Source of the DNA: an uncultured Steroidobacteraceae bacterium
Lineage (GTDB): Bacteria > Pseudomonadota > Gammaproteobacteria > Steroidobacterales > Steroidobacteraceae
Direction of reading: 5' to 3'
Assembly: GCA_955652795.1 (NCBI GenBank)
Contig: CATPBQ010000206.1
Coordinates: forward strand, 1 to 10,041
Length of the DNA stretch: 10,041 nucleotides
Shown: positions 1-6,308 of the stretch, in pieces
Layout: each line of letters opens with the position of its first letter
Numbering within the stretch: position 1 is the stretch's first letter
The notes under the pieces: generated by a model
Database searches by the model: none
What the model saw: the letters and a program-made list of their open reading frames with translations, nothing else
Told to the model about the DNA's origin: nothing
Translations under genes and position numbers: made by a program

Positions 1-2
1 CG

Positions 3-68
3 CGCGGCGGCGGCCCGCGCGGCCACAAGGGGTCGCCCGCGGGCCGCTCTCCCGGACGGGGTCGCTGA
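3..68 (+). CDS. Possible C-terminal tail of an upstream gene (partial, Gly/Arg-rich)
   Basis: The third forward frame is open from the window edge to a TGA at 66-68 and encodes 21 residues dominated by Gly, Arg and Pro, with one HKG. Such RGG-like tails are typical of the C-termini of DEAD-box RNA helicases of the RhlE type and some other RNA-binding proteins. Nothing of a catalytic domain is inside the window. The other two forward frames are also open here and are equally Ala/Arg-rich, as expected for very GC-rich DNA, so the frame choice is weak. Treat it as a hint about the left neighbour only. Confidence 0.25.
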   Translation, partial: RGGGPRGHKGSPAGRSPGRGR

Positions 69-211
69 GGCAACCGGCCGGCTTCGGGCGCGAGCCGTGC
101 CGCCGTGGCACTCGGGGCGTCGCTTGAGCTAAGCTCACCCCCTTTGGCGGCCGCCGCCAGCAGCCCCAGCCGTCCAAAGCCCATTCCCCAAGATCGTGGG
201 CCGTTCCCCGT
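69..211. other. Intergenic leader region with two perfect palindromes
   Basis: I see no convincing gene in this stretch. It contains two perfect odd-length palindromes close together: TGAGCTAAGCTCA at 125-137 and TGGCGGCCGCCGCCA at 145-159. Neither is followed by a T run, so they do not look like a classical intrinsic terminator. A sigma-70 promoter is not evident; TTGAGC at 124-129 resembles a -35 box, but no AT-rich -10 follows at the right distance. The bases just before the ATG at 212 lack a purine-rich ribosome binding site. Confidence 0.4.
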
Positions 212-436
212 ATGGCGGAAATCGAAGACAACGTCGACCGCGAGCTGTTCCGCAACGTGGAGAAGCTACGTCAGTTGCGCATCGAGCATCGTGATCTCGA
301 TGAGGTCATCTCCCGCCTGTCGCTCGATCTGCACGTGGATGAGTTGCAGCTGAAGCGCCTGAAGAAGCGCAAGCTCATGCTCAAGGATCAGATCGCGCGG
401 CTGGAGAGCCAGCTGATCCCGGATCTCAACGCCTGA
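212..436 (+). CDS. DUF465 (YdcH-like) small coiled-coil protein
   Basis: Encodes 74 residues that are almost entirely charged amphipathic helix. The middle reads DELQLKRLKKRKLMLKDQI (about residues 43-61), which is the hallmark of the DUF465/YdcH family: a short helical hairpin with a Lys/Arg-rich segment, usually 65-85 residues. No signal peptide or membrane segment is present, so it should be cytoplasmic. The molecular function of the family is not known; SlyX-like coiled-coil oligomers are a fair structural comparison. The ATG at 212 gives the normal family length, although no good Shine-Dalgarno precedes it. Its TGA stop (434-436) shares a base with the ATG of the channel gene, so the two are translated as a coupled pair. 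Confidence 0.85.
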   Translation: MAEIEDNVDRELFRNVEKLRQLRIEHRDLDEVISRLSLDLHVDELQLKRLKKRKLMLKDQIARLESQLIPDLNA

Positions 437-1809
437 TGAACGGCGTCGAGACCGCCGTAAGCGGGGTCCTGCTGCGGCTGACATCACCGCAAGTGCTGGG
501 CGCGGTGGCCGCGCTGCTGGTCGCGGGCGTGATCGCGCTCCTGGTTGCCCGGATGCTGCGCGTGCGGCGGGCACGTGGCGTCACGGCAGCCCGGGCGCAG
601 CACCCGCCACACTGGCTGGACCACACGCTGGAGGGCGCGCTGATCCTGGCGCCGCTGGTGGCGGCGCTCGCCACACTGCTTGCCGGGCACGCGGCGCTGG
701 CCGCGTTCGCGACGCCTACCACAGTCATCGACGGCGCGGTAAAGATCGTGGGCGCGCTGGTGTTGCTGCGCTTCGGCGTTTACGTGCTCGGCCTGCTGCT
801 CGGCCCGGATTCCTGGGTTGGCACCCGGGAAAACGGCATCACGTTCGTCTTGTGGGTGATCGCGGCGGTGGCGCTGCTCGGCTGGCTGGATGTGCTCGAG
901 GCCGCCCTCAACCGCGTCAGCCTGGTTCCGGGACGAACGCAGTTGAGCCTGTGGGGCCTGCTCAAGGGCCTCGTGATAATCACGGCCTTCCTGGTCGTGA
1001 CGAGCCTGATCGCGCGCGCGATCGAGCGTCACGTCATGCGGCTCGACCAGCTGGCCGTGTCGACCCGGGTCGGCGTCTCGAAGTTCGCCTACTTCCTGTT
1101 GCTCGGGCTGGGCATGCTGCTGGGGATCAACGCCGCCGGCGTTGACGTGACCACGCTCAACGTACTCACCGGCGCCATTGGCCTGGGGTTGGGCTTCGGT
1201 CTGCAGGCGGTCGCGAGCAACTTCGTCAGCGGCTTCGTGCTGTTGATGGACAAGTCCATCAAGCCCGGCGACGTCATCAGTTTCACCGCAACCGCCGGCG
1301 CGAGCGCCGGTAATTTCGGCTGGGTGCAGGAGCTGCGCGGCCGCTACGTGGTGGTGCGGGACCGCGACGGCGTCGACACCCTGATTCCGAACCAGAACCT
1401 GATCACGAGCGCGTTCATCAACTGGAGCTATTCGGATCAGCGCGTACGCCTGAAGCTCCCGGTGAACGTGAGCTACGACGACGATCCGGAGGTTGCGCTC
1501 AAGCTCCTCCTGCAGGCAACCGAGAATCATCCGCGCATCCTGCGCGATCCGCCGCCGGTGTCGCGCCTCATCAGCTTCGAGGACAGCGGCATGCGCCTCG
1601 AGATCCGCTTCTGGATCGCCGATCCCGTGAACGGCGTCAACAACGTGCGCTCGGATGTGAACCGCGCGATCTGGCGCATTTTCCGCGCCCACGGCGTGAC
1701 GATTCCCGTGGCGCAGCACGAGACCCGCATACTCAGGGCGCGCCCGCCGCGCGCACTGCCCGGCCCGCTCGCGCAGGGACCGCCGGGGCTCGACCACGCC
1801 GCCGACTAA
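436..1809 (+). CDS. MscS-family small-conductance mechanosensitive ion channel
   Basis: Encodes 457 residues. Channels of this family open under membrane tension and release solutes during hypo-osmotic shock. I count about seven hydrophobic segments (near 19-40, 67-91, 101-122, 135-156, 171-196, 213-235, 243-272). The last is the pore helix, with Gly/Ala-rich GLGLGFGLQAVASNFVSG (250-267). The cytoplasmic beta domain follows: KPGDVISF, then DGVDTLIPNQNLIT and NWSYSD (about 277-334). An alpha/beta domain runs to about residue 430, then a Pro-rich tail. E. coli MscS has 286 residues and three helices, so this is one of the larger members with extra N-terminal helices. The start overlaps the DUF465 stop as TGATG, and no strong ribosome binding site is seen, so translation probably depends on re-initiation. 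The stop lies 15 bases before arfB. Confidence 0.93.
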   Translation: MNGVETAVSGVLLRLTSPQVLGAVAALLVAGVIALLVARMLRVRRARGVTAARAQHPPHWLDHTLEGALILAPLVAALATLLAGHAALAAFATPTTVIDGAVKIVGALVLLRFGVYVLGLLLGPDSWVGTRENGITFVLWVIAAVALLGWLDVLEAALNRVSLVPGRTQLSLWGLLKGLVIITAFLVVTSLIARAIERHVMRLDQLAVSTRVGVSKFAYFLLLGLGMLLGINAAGVDVTTLNVLTGAIGLGLGFGLQAVASNFVSGFVLLMDKSIKPGDVISFTATAGASAGNFGWVQELRGRYVVVRDRDGVDTLIPNQNLITSAFINWSYSDQRVRLKLPVNVSYDDDPEVALKLLLQATENHPRILRDPPPVSRLISFEDSGMRLEIRFWIADPVNGVNNVRSDVNRAIWRIFRAHGVTIPVAQHETRILRARPPRALPGPLAQGPPGLDHAAD

Positions 1810-1824
1810 GAAGTCGCAGGCGCC

Positions 1825-2250
1825 GTGTCACTGCAGGTCGCCGCTGGCATCGAGATTCCGGACAGCGAGCTGTCGCTGTCGTTCGTGCGCTCCTCGGGCC
1901 CGGGTGGCCAGAACGTCAACAAGGTCGCGACCGCGGTACAGCTGCGCTTTGATCTCGAGCGCAGCGCGGTGCTCCCGCAGGGCGTCAAGGCGCGCCTCAA
2001 GGCTTTGAGCGGGCGGCGGCTCACCGCGGACGGCTCGATCCTCATCATCGCGCGCAACCACCGCACCCAGGAGCACAACCGCCGCGAGGCCCAGGAACGG
2101 CTCACCGACCTCATCCGCCGCGCGCTCACTGTCCCCAAAGCGCGCAAGGCCACCAAACCCACGCGCGCGGCGCGCGAGCGCCGGCTCGAGCACAAGACGC
2201 GGCTGCGGCGCACCAAGCGCCTGCGCGCCAAGCCCGGCTGGGACGACTGA
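1825..2250 (+). CDS. arfB: Alternative ribosome-rescue factor ArfB (peptidyl-tRNA hydrolase)
   Basis: Encodes 141 residues, matching the usual 140 or so of ArfB (YaeJ). The N-terminal domain carries SSGPGGQNVNKV, with the catalytic GGQ at residues 27-29 that enters the peptidyl-transferase centre and cleaves peptidyl-tRNA. After a short catalytic domain (about 1-105) comes a very basic tail (about 108-137, rich in Arg and Lys). In ArfB this tail lies in the empty mRNA channel of a ribosome stalled at a message end. The protein lacks the codon-recognition domains of RF1/RF2, so it is not a broken release factor. The start is GTG at 1825, since the conserved domain begins right after it and only 15 bases separate it from the mscS stop. 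It is cytoplasmic and ribosome-associated. Confidence 0.93.
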   Translation: MSLQVAAGIEIPDSELSLSFVRSSGPGGQNVNKVATAVQLRFDLERSAVLPQGVKARLKALSGRRLTADGSILIIARNHRTQEHNRREAQERLTDLIRRALTVPKARKATKPTRAARERRLEHKTRLRRTKRLRAKPGWDD

Positions 2251-2252
2251 CA

Positions 2253-2272
2253 CGGGCGCTGACGCGCGCCCG
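2253..2272 (+). other. Short GC hairpin after arfB
   Basis: CGGGCGC (2253-2259) and GCGCCCG (2266-2272) form a perfect 7-base-pair stem with a six-base loop, two bases after the arfB stop and six bases before the ribosome binding site of the next gene. No T run follows, so it is unlikely to stop transcription fully. It could protect the 3' end of the upstream message or adjust downstream expression. Confidence 0.4.
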
Positions 2273-2278
2273 CATGCG

Positions 2279-2284
2279 AAGGAG
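2279..2284 (+). promoter_or_regulatory. Ribosome binding site of the DUF2214 gene
   Basis: AAGGAG lies 7 bases before the ATG at 2292. This decides the start: the in-frame ATG at 2274 lies upstream of this site and has no comparable ribosome binding site of its own, so it is rejected. Confidence 0.8.
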
Positions 2285-2291
2285 TGTCGAC

Positions 2292-2750
2292 ATGTACGCC
2301 TCCGCCGCCATGGCCATTCTGCACCACCTCGCCGCCTTCACGGTGGTCGCAGCGCTGGCGGTGGAAGTCGGCATGTTCAAGCCGCCGTTGTCGTTGGCTC
2401 AGGCGCGGCGGCTGCTGCGCACCGACTTCATTTTCGGCGCGTCCGCGACCGTGGTGCTGGTGGTGGGAATGCTGCGCGTCGCTTTCTTCGAAAAGGGACG
2501 CGAGTACTACTGGCACGATCTGTACTTTCTCATCAAGTTCAGCGCATTCATCGCCGCGGCACTGATCTCGATCTATCCGACCATGACGTTCATGTCGTGG
2601 AGCAAGGGCCTGAAGGCCGGCGTGGCGCCCGAGGTGCCGGAGGCGCGCACCCGGCGCGTGCGCCTGTGCCTGATGCTCGAGCTCACCGCGATCGTCGTGA
2701 TTCTCGCGTGTGCGGCGCTGATGGCGCGCGGCTTCGGGTACCTGCGCTAA
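2292..2750 (+). CDS. DUF2214 family four-helix inner-membrane protein
   Basis: Encodes 152 residues with four hydrophobic segments (about 8-29, 46-66, 76-98 and 123-145), so an integral inner-membrane protein. Features shared with DUF2214 are the early HH pair in the first helix (residues 11-12), the FEKGREYYWHDLYFLIKF stretch entering helix three (about 66-83), and ISIYPT at its end (93-98). The family has no established function. The ATG at 2292 is chosen for its AAGGAG. The gene follows arfB by 41 bases and is probably the last gene of the forward operon. Its TAA stop overlaps, on opposite strands, the TAG stop of the transporter gene, leaving no room for a terminator between the two blocks. 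Confidence 0.85.
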   Translation: MYASAAMAILHHLAAFTVVAALAVEVGMFKPPLSLAQARRLLRTDFIFGASATVVLVVGMLRVAFFEKGREYYWHDLYFLIKFSAFIAAALISIYPTMTFMSWSKGLKAGVAPEVPEARTRRVRLCLMLELTAIVVILACAALMARGFGYLR

Positions 2751-5119
2751 GGGGACCGCAAGCCGGCGCCAAGCCCTTGCGGATGGATCAGCCACGCGGC
2801 CAGCGCCGGCAGCAGGATGATCGCCGCCAGCATGTTCACCAGGAACATGAAGGTCAGCATGATGCCGATGTCGGCCTGGAACTTCAGCGGCGAGAACACC
2901 CAGGTGGCGACCCCGATGGCGAGCGTGATGCCGGTGAAGATGATGCTGGCCCCGGTGACGCGCAGCGTGCGCTCGTAGGAGTCGCGCACCGACAGTCCCT
3001 GGTGCAGGAATTCCTGCATGCGGCTGAAGAGATAAATGCCGTAGTCGACGCCGATGCCGGCGCCGAGCGCCACCATCGGCAGCGTGGACACCTTGAGGCC
3101 GATGCCGACCAGGGCCATGACCGCGTACACCATCACCGACACCAGCGCCAGCGGCACCACCACCAGGATGGTGCCCACCACGGAACGGAAGGTCAGCAGG
3201 CACATGACGAGCACCGCAGCGAACACGCCCGCGAGGATCATCATCTCCTTGGCCTTCACGGTCTCGTTGGTGGCCGCCATCACCCCGACGTTCCCCGCGG
3301 CGAGGCGCACCGGGGCGCCTGGCACCGGGTTGGCGTTGCGCCAGCGTTTCACGGCGGTCACGACGCGCTCGATCGTGCCGGCGCGGTGGTCCGCCAGGAA
3401 CATCATCACCGGCACGACGTCGCAGTTGTCATTGAGGAGCCCGGTACTGGTCTCGATGTAACGCGTCGACTGCGTGAGCTGGGTCTGCTCGCGCGGGATG
3501 CTGCGCCACTTGAGGCTCCCCTCGTTCCAGCCGGCGATCGCGATCTTGGCGATAAAGGGGAGCGTGATGACGTCCTGCACGCCGGCAACGTTGCGCATGT
3601 GCCAGCCGAAGCGATCGATTGCGCTCATCAGGTCGTGACTGACGCACACCGGCTCGGTCGACTCGATCACCGCGGTGAGCACGTCGACGCCGATGTTGAA
3701 CCTGGAGGTAATGACGTCGTTGTCGCGGTTGTAGCGCGAGTCGCGACGCAGCTCCGGCACGCCCGCCTGGGTGTCGCCGATCGGGGTCTCGCGCCCCTTC
3801 CACCAGCCGAGCGCCGCGAGCACGGCGGCGACCGCAATGATGGCGAGCGCCGGTCCCCGGTCGGTGATGCCGGACAGGCGCCGCCACAGCGCCGCGAGCC
3901 AGCGCTGCCGCCGCTGCACCCGCCCGCGATAACCGGCATCGAAGTGCACGTAGGAGACCACCACGGGCAGCAGCACCAGGTCGGTCAGAATGACGATCGC
4001 GACGCCAATGCTCGCGGTAATCGCCATCTCGCGAATCACCTGCACCGGAATCATGAGAATCGTGACGAAACCCACCAGGTCCGCGAGCAGCGCAATGACC
4101 GCGGGCGCGAGCAGCTGCCGAAACGTGCGGCGCGCGGCTTCCATGCTGCCGAGGCCCGCGAACGCGGCGTCGCTCACGGCGCTGATCTTCTGCACCCCGT
4201 GACTGACCCCGATCGCGAATACCAGGAACGGCACCAGCAGACCGATAGGGTCGATGCCGTAATGCAGCAACACCAGTGCGCCCAGCTGCCAGATCACGGC
4301 GACCACTGAGCACAGCACCGGCACGAACGCGACGCGCCAGGACTGGCAGTAGAGGCGCACCGCCAGCAGTGTCAGCACCAGTGTGATCACGGCAAACAGC
4401 ACCACCGCGGCCACGCCGTCGGCGATGTCGCCCATCACCTTGGCAAAGCCGATCATGCGCACGTCGATCCCGTGGCCCTCGATGCCCTGCCGGACCTTCA
4501 GTTCGAGCTCGTGGGCGACCTTGATCGGATCGACCGGGTTTCCCTGGGCATCCTGATCGAGCACGATCGCGCTCACCAGGGCGCCGGAAAAATCGTTGGC
4601 CACCAGGCGCCCGATGATGCCGGCCTTGCGGATGTTGTCGCGCACCCGCGCCATGTTGGCGGCAGTGGCCGTGAAGTCCGCCGGTATGACGTTGCCCGCT
4701 TCGATGCCGTCCTCGACCACCTCGAGGTAGCGCACGTTCGGGGTGAAGATCGACTGCACGCGCGTGCGGTCGATGCCATCCATGACGATCACTTCGTCGG
4801 TGGCCTTGCGCAGCGCGGCGAAGAACTCCGGCGTGAACATGTCGCCGTCGCGTGCGATGAGCGCGATCAGCACGCGGTTGGCGCCGCGAAACTCCGCCAC
4901 CTTCGGCTCCAGGTAGGTGCGCATGTACTCGTGCCGGACCGGCAGAGTCTTGTTGAACGAGCAGTCGATGCGCAGGCCGCGCAGCGCCACCGCCGCGAGC
5001 AGCACCGTGCCGAGCGCGAACAGTGCGAGGATCGGCGTGCGATGGCCGAAGATCAGCCGCTCGAGCCGCCCGGCCAGCGCCGGGGGCACGACATCGCCGC
5101 TGAGGCCTGCGCCGGCCAC
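2747..5119 (-). CDS. RND-superfamily (MMPL/COG1033 type) inner-membrane transporter
   Basis: Encodes 790 residues with the RND duplication. There is one helix (about 28-48), a large periplasmic domain (about 50-232), five helices (about 233-391), a seventh helix (about 422-440), a second periplasmic domain (about 441-622) and five more helices (about 625-777). The length and two-domain form suit the MMPL/HAE3 branch, which handles lipids and hydrophobic molecules and has no adjacent membrane-fusion partner here. Helix 10 has the proton-relay type motif GAGIGVDYGIYL, with Asp692-Tyr693. The matching place in helix 4 reads GVSHGVQ, with Ser306-His307. The start is GTG at 5119, sharing one base with the stop of the BNR gene as TAGTG, so translation is probably coupled. 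It is the last gene of the reverse operon and presumably drives the system by proton-motive force. Confidence 0.92.
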   Translation of the reverse strand: MAGAGLSGDVVPPALAGRLERLIFGHRTPILALFALGTVLLAAVALRGLRIDCSFNKTLPVRHEYMRTYLEPKVAEFRGANRVLIALIARDGDMFTPEFFAALRKATDEVIVMDGIDRTRVQSIFTPNVRYLEVVEDGIEAGNVIPADFTATAANMARVRDNIRKAGIIGRLVANDFSGALVSAIVLDQDAQGNPVDPIKVAHELELKVRQGIEGHGIDVRMIGFAKVMGDIADGVAAVVLFAVITLVLTLLAVRLYCQSWRVAFVPVLCSVVAVIWQLGALVLLHYGIDPIGLLVPFLVFAIGVSHGVQKISAVSDAAFAGLGSMEAARRTFRQLLAPAVIALLADLVGFVTILMIPVQVIREMAITASIGVAIVILTDLVLLPVVVSYVHFDAGYRGRVQRRQRWLAALWRRLSGITDRGPALAIIAVAAVLAALGWWKGRETPIGDTQAGVPELRRDSRYNRDNDVITSRFNIGVDVLTAVIESTEPVCVSHDLMSAIDRFGWHMRNVAGVQDVITLPFIAKIAIAGWNEGSLKWRSIPREQTQLTQSTRYIETSTGLLNDNCDVVPVMMFLADHRAGTIERVVTAVKRWRNANPVPGAPVRLAAGNVGVMAATNETVKAKEMMILAGVFAAVLVMCLLTFRSVVGTILVVVPLALVSVMVYAVMALVGIGLKVSTLPMVALGAGIGVDYGIYLFSRMQEFLHQGLSVRDSYERTLRVTGASIIFTGITLAIGVATWVFSPLKFQADIGIMLTFMFLVNMLAAIILLPALAAWLIHPQGLGAGLRSP

Positions 5120-6225
5120 TAGCGCGCGGCTCCGGCGCCGGCAGGCGCGTCCTTCAGGACGAGGACTTTGGCGCCGTCTTCACCGACTGCCGCAAGCTCG
5201 TCCTCTGCCACCCTCACCACGGCGGAGAGCCCTGCCCGATCGCTCTGCTGCACCAGGGTGAAGGTGCGCCCGCGGTCGTGGCTGACGAGCACCACGCCCG
5301 CAAGGCCCACGATGGCGACGCCGGCATCGTCGAAGCGGGCCGCGCCGTCGAGCATGGCCACAGTGCCGGTTTCGATCTTCTGCCAGCTCGAGCCCGCGTC
5401 TTCGGAGCGGTAGAGGTGGCCGCGCAGGCCAAACGCCAGCACCGCCTCGCCCTGCAGCGGCAGCACACCGAAGAACGATCCCTCGTAGGGCGAGCTGAGT
5501 TCACGCCAGTTCGCGCCGCCATCGTCCGAGCGGTACAGGTGCCCCGCTTCGCCGGCGATATACAGCCGGGAGGCGCCGGCGGGCACGATGCGGTTGAGGT
5601 GATAGCCACCTCCCGCCGCGCCCTGGTCCGCGGCGCCCGCCGGCGCCCCGAGGCGCGCCGCGCGCGCCCCGGGGGCCGGGGCGGCCGTGAACGTGCCGGC
5701 CGTCCAACTCGCGCCCCCGTCCTGGCTGGTGAAGTACGCGCTGTAGGCGCCGACGGCGATCGCCTGTCCGCCATCGCCACACCACACGTCGAGCAGCGGG
5801 CGCTGCACCTCGGGTGCGTAGCGGGTGCGCCTCCAGGTACGTCCGGCGTCGGAGGTGGCGAGAATGACCTCGTCGTGGCCGACTGCCACGCCGTGCTGCG
5901 CATCGAGAAAGCACACGCCGGTGAGCAGTGCCTGAGTCGGTACCTCGGCCGCCTGTGCCCAGCTTCTGCCCCGGTCGTCGGAGAGCACGATGATGCCGCG
6001 GTCGCCGACCGCGACCAGCCGCGCTCCGGCGGTGGCGACCGCAACCAGGAGTGACTGCGCGGCCAGGCGCGCGGGCTCGGCGGACGGCGGCGGGGTCTCG
6101 GCGCTGCGCGCCGCGCCGACCACAGCGAGCGCAGACGCGAGCGCAAAAAAGGGCGCGCCCGCGGCCCGGGGCCCCTGGGGAATCGAGCGTCCTCGTGATC
6201 GGATTGCGCACACCGGTTGAGGCAT
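5119..6225 (-). CDS. Exported YCF48-like BNR/Asp-box beta-propeller protein
   Basis: Encodes 368 residues. A hydrophobic stretch at about 24-38 followed by small residues near 37-42 looks like a Sec signal peptide, though the positively charged part before it is unusually long. The mature part holds six Asp-box (BNR) motifs of the S-x-D-x-G-x-x-W type: SDDRGRSW (82), TSDAGRTW (124), SQDGGASW (167), SDDGGANW (233), SEDAGSSW (274) and SHDRGRTF (315). This predicts a beta-propeller, the fold of the photosystem II assembly factor YCF48. No glycosidase catalytic set is recognisable, so a scaffold or assembly role in the periplasm is more likely than sialidase activity. Residues 177-206 are an Ala/Gly/Pro-rich linker. 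The ATG at 6225 follows GGGGAA by 6 bases, and that site is buried in a strong inverted repeat. It ends by overlapping the transporter start. Confidence 0.9.
   Translation of the reverse strand: MPQPVCAIRSRGRSIPQGPRAAGAPFFALASALAVVGAARSAETPPPSAEPARLAAQSLLVAVATAGARLVAVGDRGIIVLSDDRGRSWAQAAEVPTQALLTGVCFLDAQHGVAVGHDEVILATSDAGRTWRRTRYAPEVQRPLLDVWCGDGGQAIAVGAYSAYFTSQDGGASWTAGTFTAAPAPGARAARLGAPAGAADQGAAGGGYHLNRIVPAGASRLYIAGEAGHLYRSDDGGANWRELSSPYEGSFFGVLPLQGEAVLAFGLRGHLYRSEDAGSSWQKIETGTVAMLDGAARFDDAGVAIVGLAGVVLVSHDRGRTFTLVQQSDRAGLSAVVRVAEDELAAVGEDGAKVLVLKDAPAGAGAAR
6145..6160 (-). terminator. Intrinsic-terminator-like motif inside the BNR gene
   Basis: On the coding strand the perfect palindrome GGGCGCGCCC (6160-6151) is followed directly by six T (6150-6145). 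A longer pairing of AGGGGC (6176-6171) with GCCCTT (6154-6149) is also possible. The site lies in signal-peptide codons 22-27, whose Phe-Phe pair is written TTT TTT. It resembles an attenuator, but the stem is short and partly loopless, and coding constraint alone could create it. Confidence 0.3.
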
Positions 6226-6241
6226 GCTCGATTCCCCGGGG
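6172..6241 (-). promoter_or_regulatory. Inverted repeat sequestering the ribosome binding site of the BNR gene
   Basis: In the transcript CCCCGGGGAATCGAGC (6241-6226) can pair with GCTCGATTCCCCAGGGG (6188-6172). That is 12 uninterrupted pairs, then one bulged A (6176), then four more G-C pairs. The 37-base loop is 6225-6189 and begins with the ATG itself. The Shine-Dalgarno GGGGAA (6237-6232) is wholly inside the stem. I read it as a candidate translational control element: closed, it blocks initiation; opened by a ribosome, protein, small RNA or temperature, it allows it. The pairing is directly visible; the regulatory role is inference. Confidence 0.6.
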
Positions 6242-6308
6242 TGGTTCTCCAGGGACGGATTCACGGCGGCCCCGAAGATCCTGCTTTTGCGCTCGCTAAT
6301 GCGCGAAC

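Noticed and set aside
69..110. Possible terminator hairpin after the Gly/Arg-rich tail (CGGCT/AGCCG)
   Set aside because: Short stem, no T run, and the surrounding sequence is so GC-rich that such pairs are expected by chance.
484..1797. Long open frame (437 codons) on the reverse strand across the mscS gene
   Set aside because: It is the antisense shadow of a convincingly conserved channel, has shadow-like composition (His, Arg, Gln, Ala rich) and no family resemblance.
1806..3203. Reverse open frame of 465 codons covering arfB, DUF2214 and the end of the transporter
   Set aside because: Arg/His/Gly-rich, crosses three recognised genes and shows no conserved feature.
2597..4309. Long forward open frame (570 codons) antisense to the RND transporter, and a similar one over DUF1329 at 6342-7793
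   Set aside because: Repetitive His/Asp/Arg/Gly composition typical of GC-rich antisense frames; no domain, signal or ribosome binding site; the opposite strand encodes well-recognised proteins.
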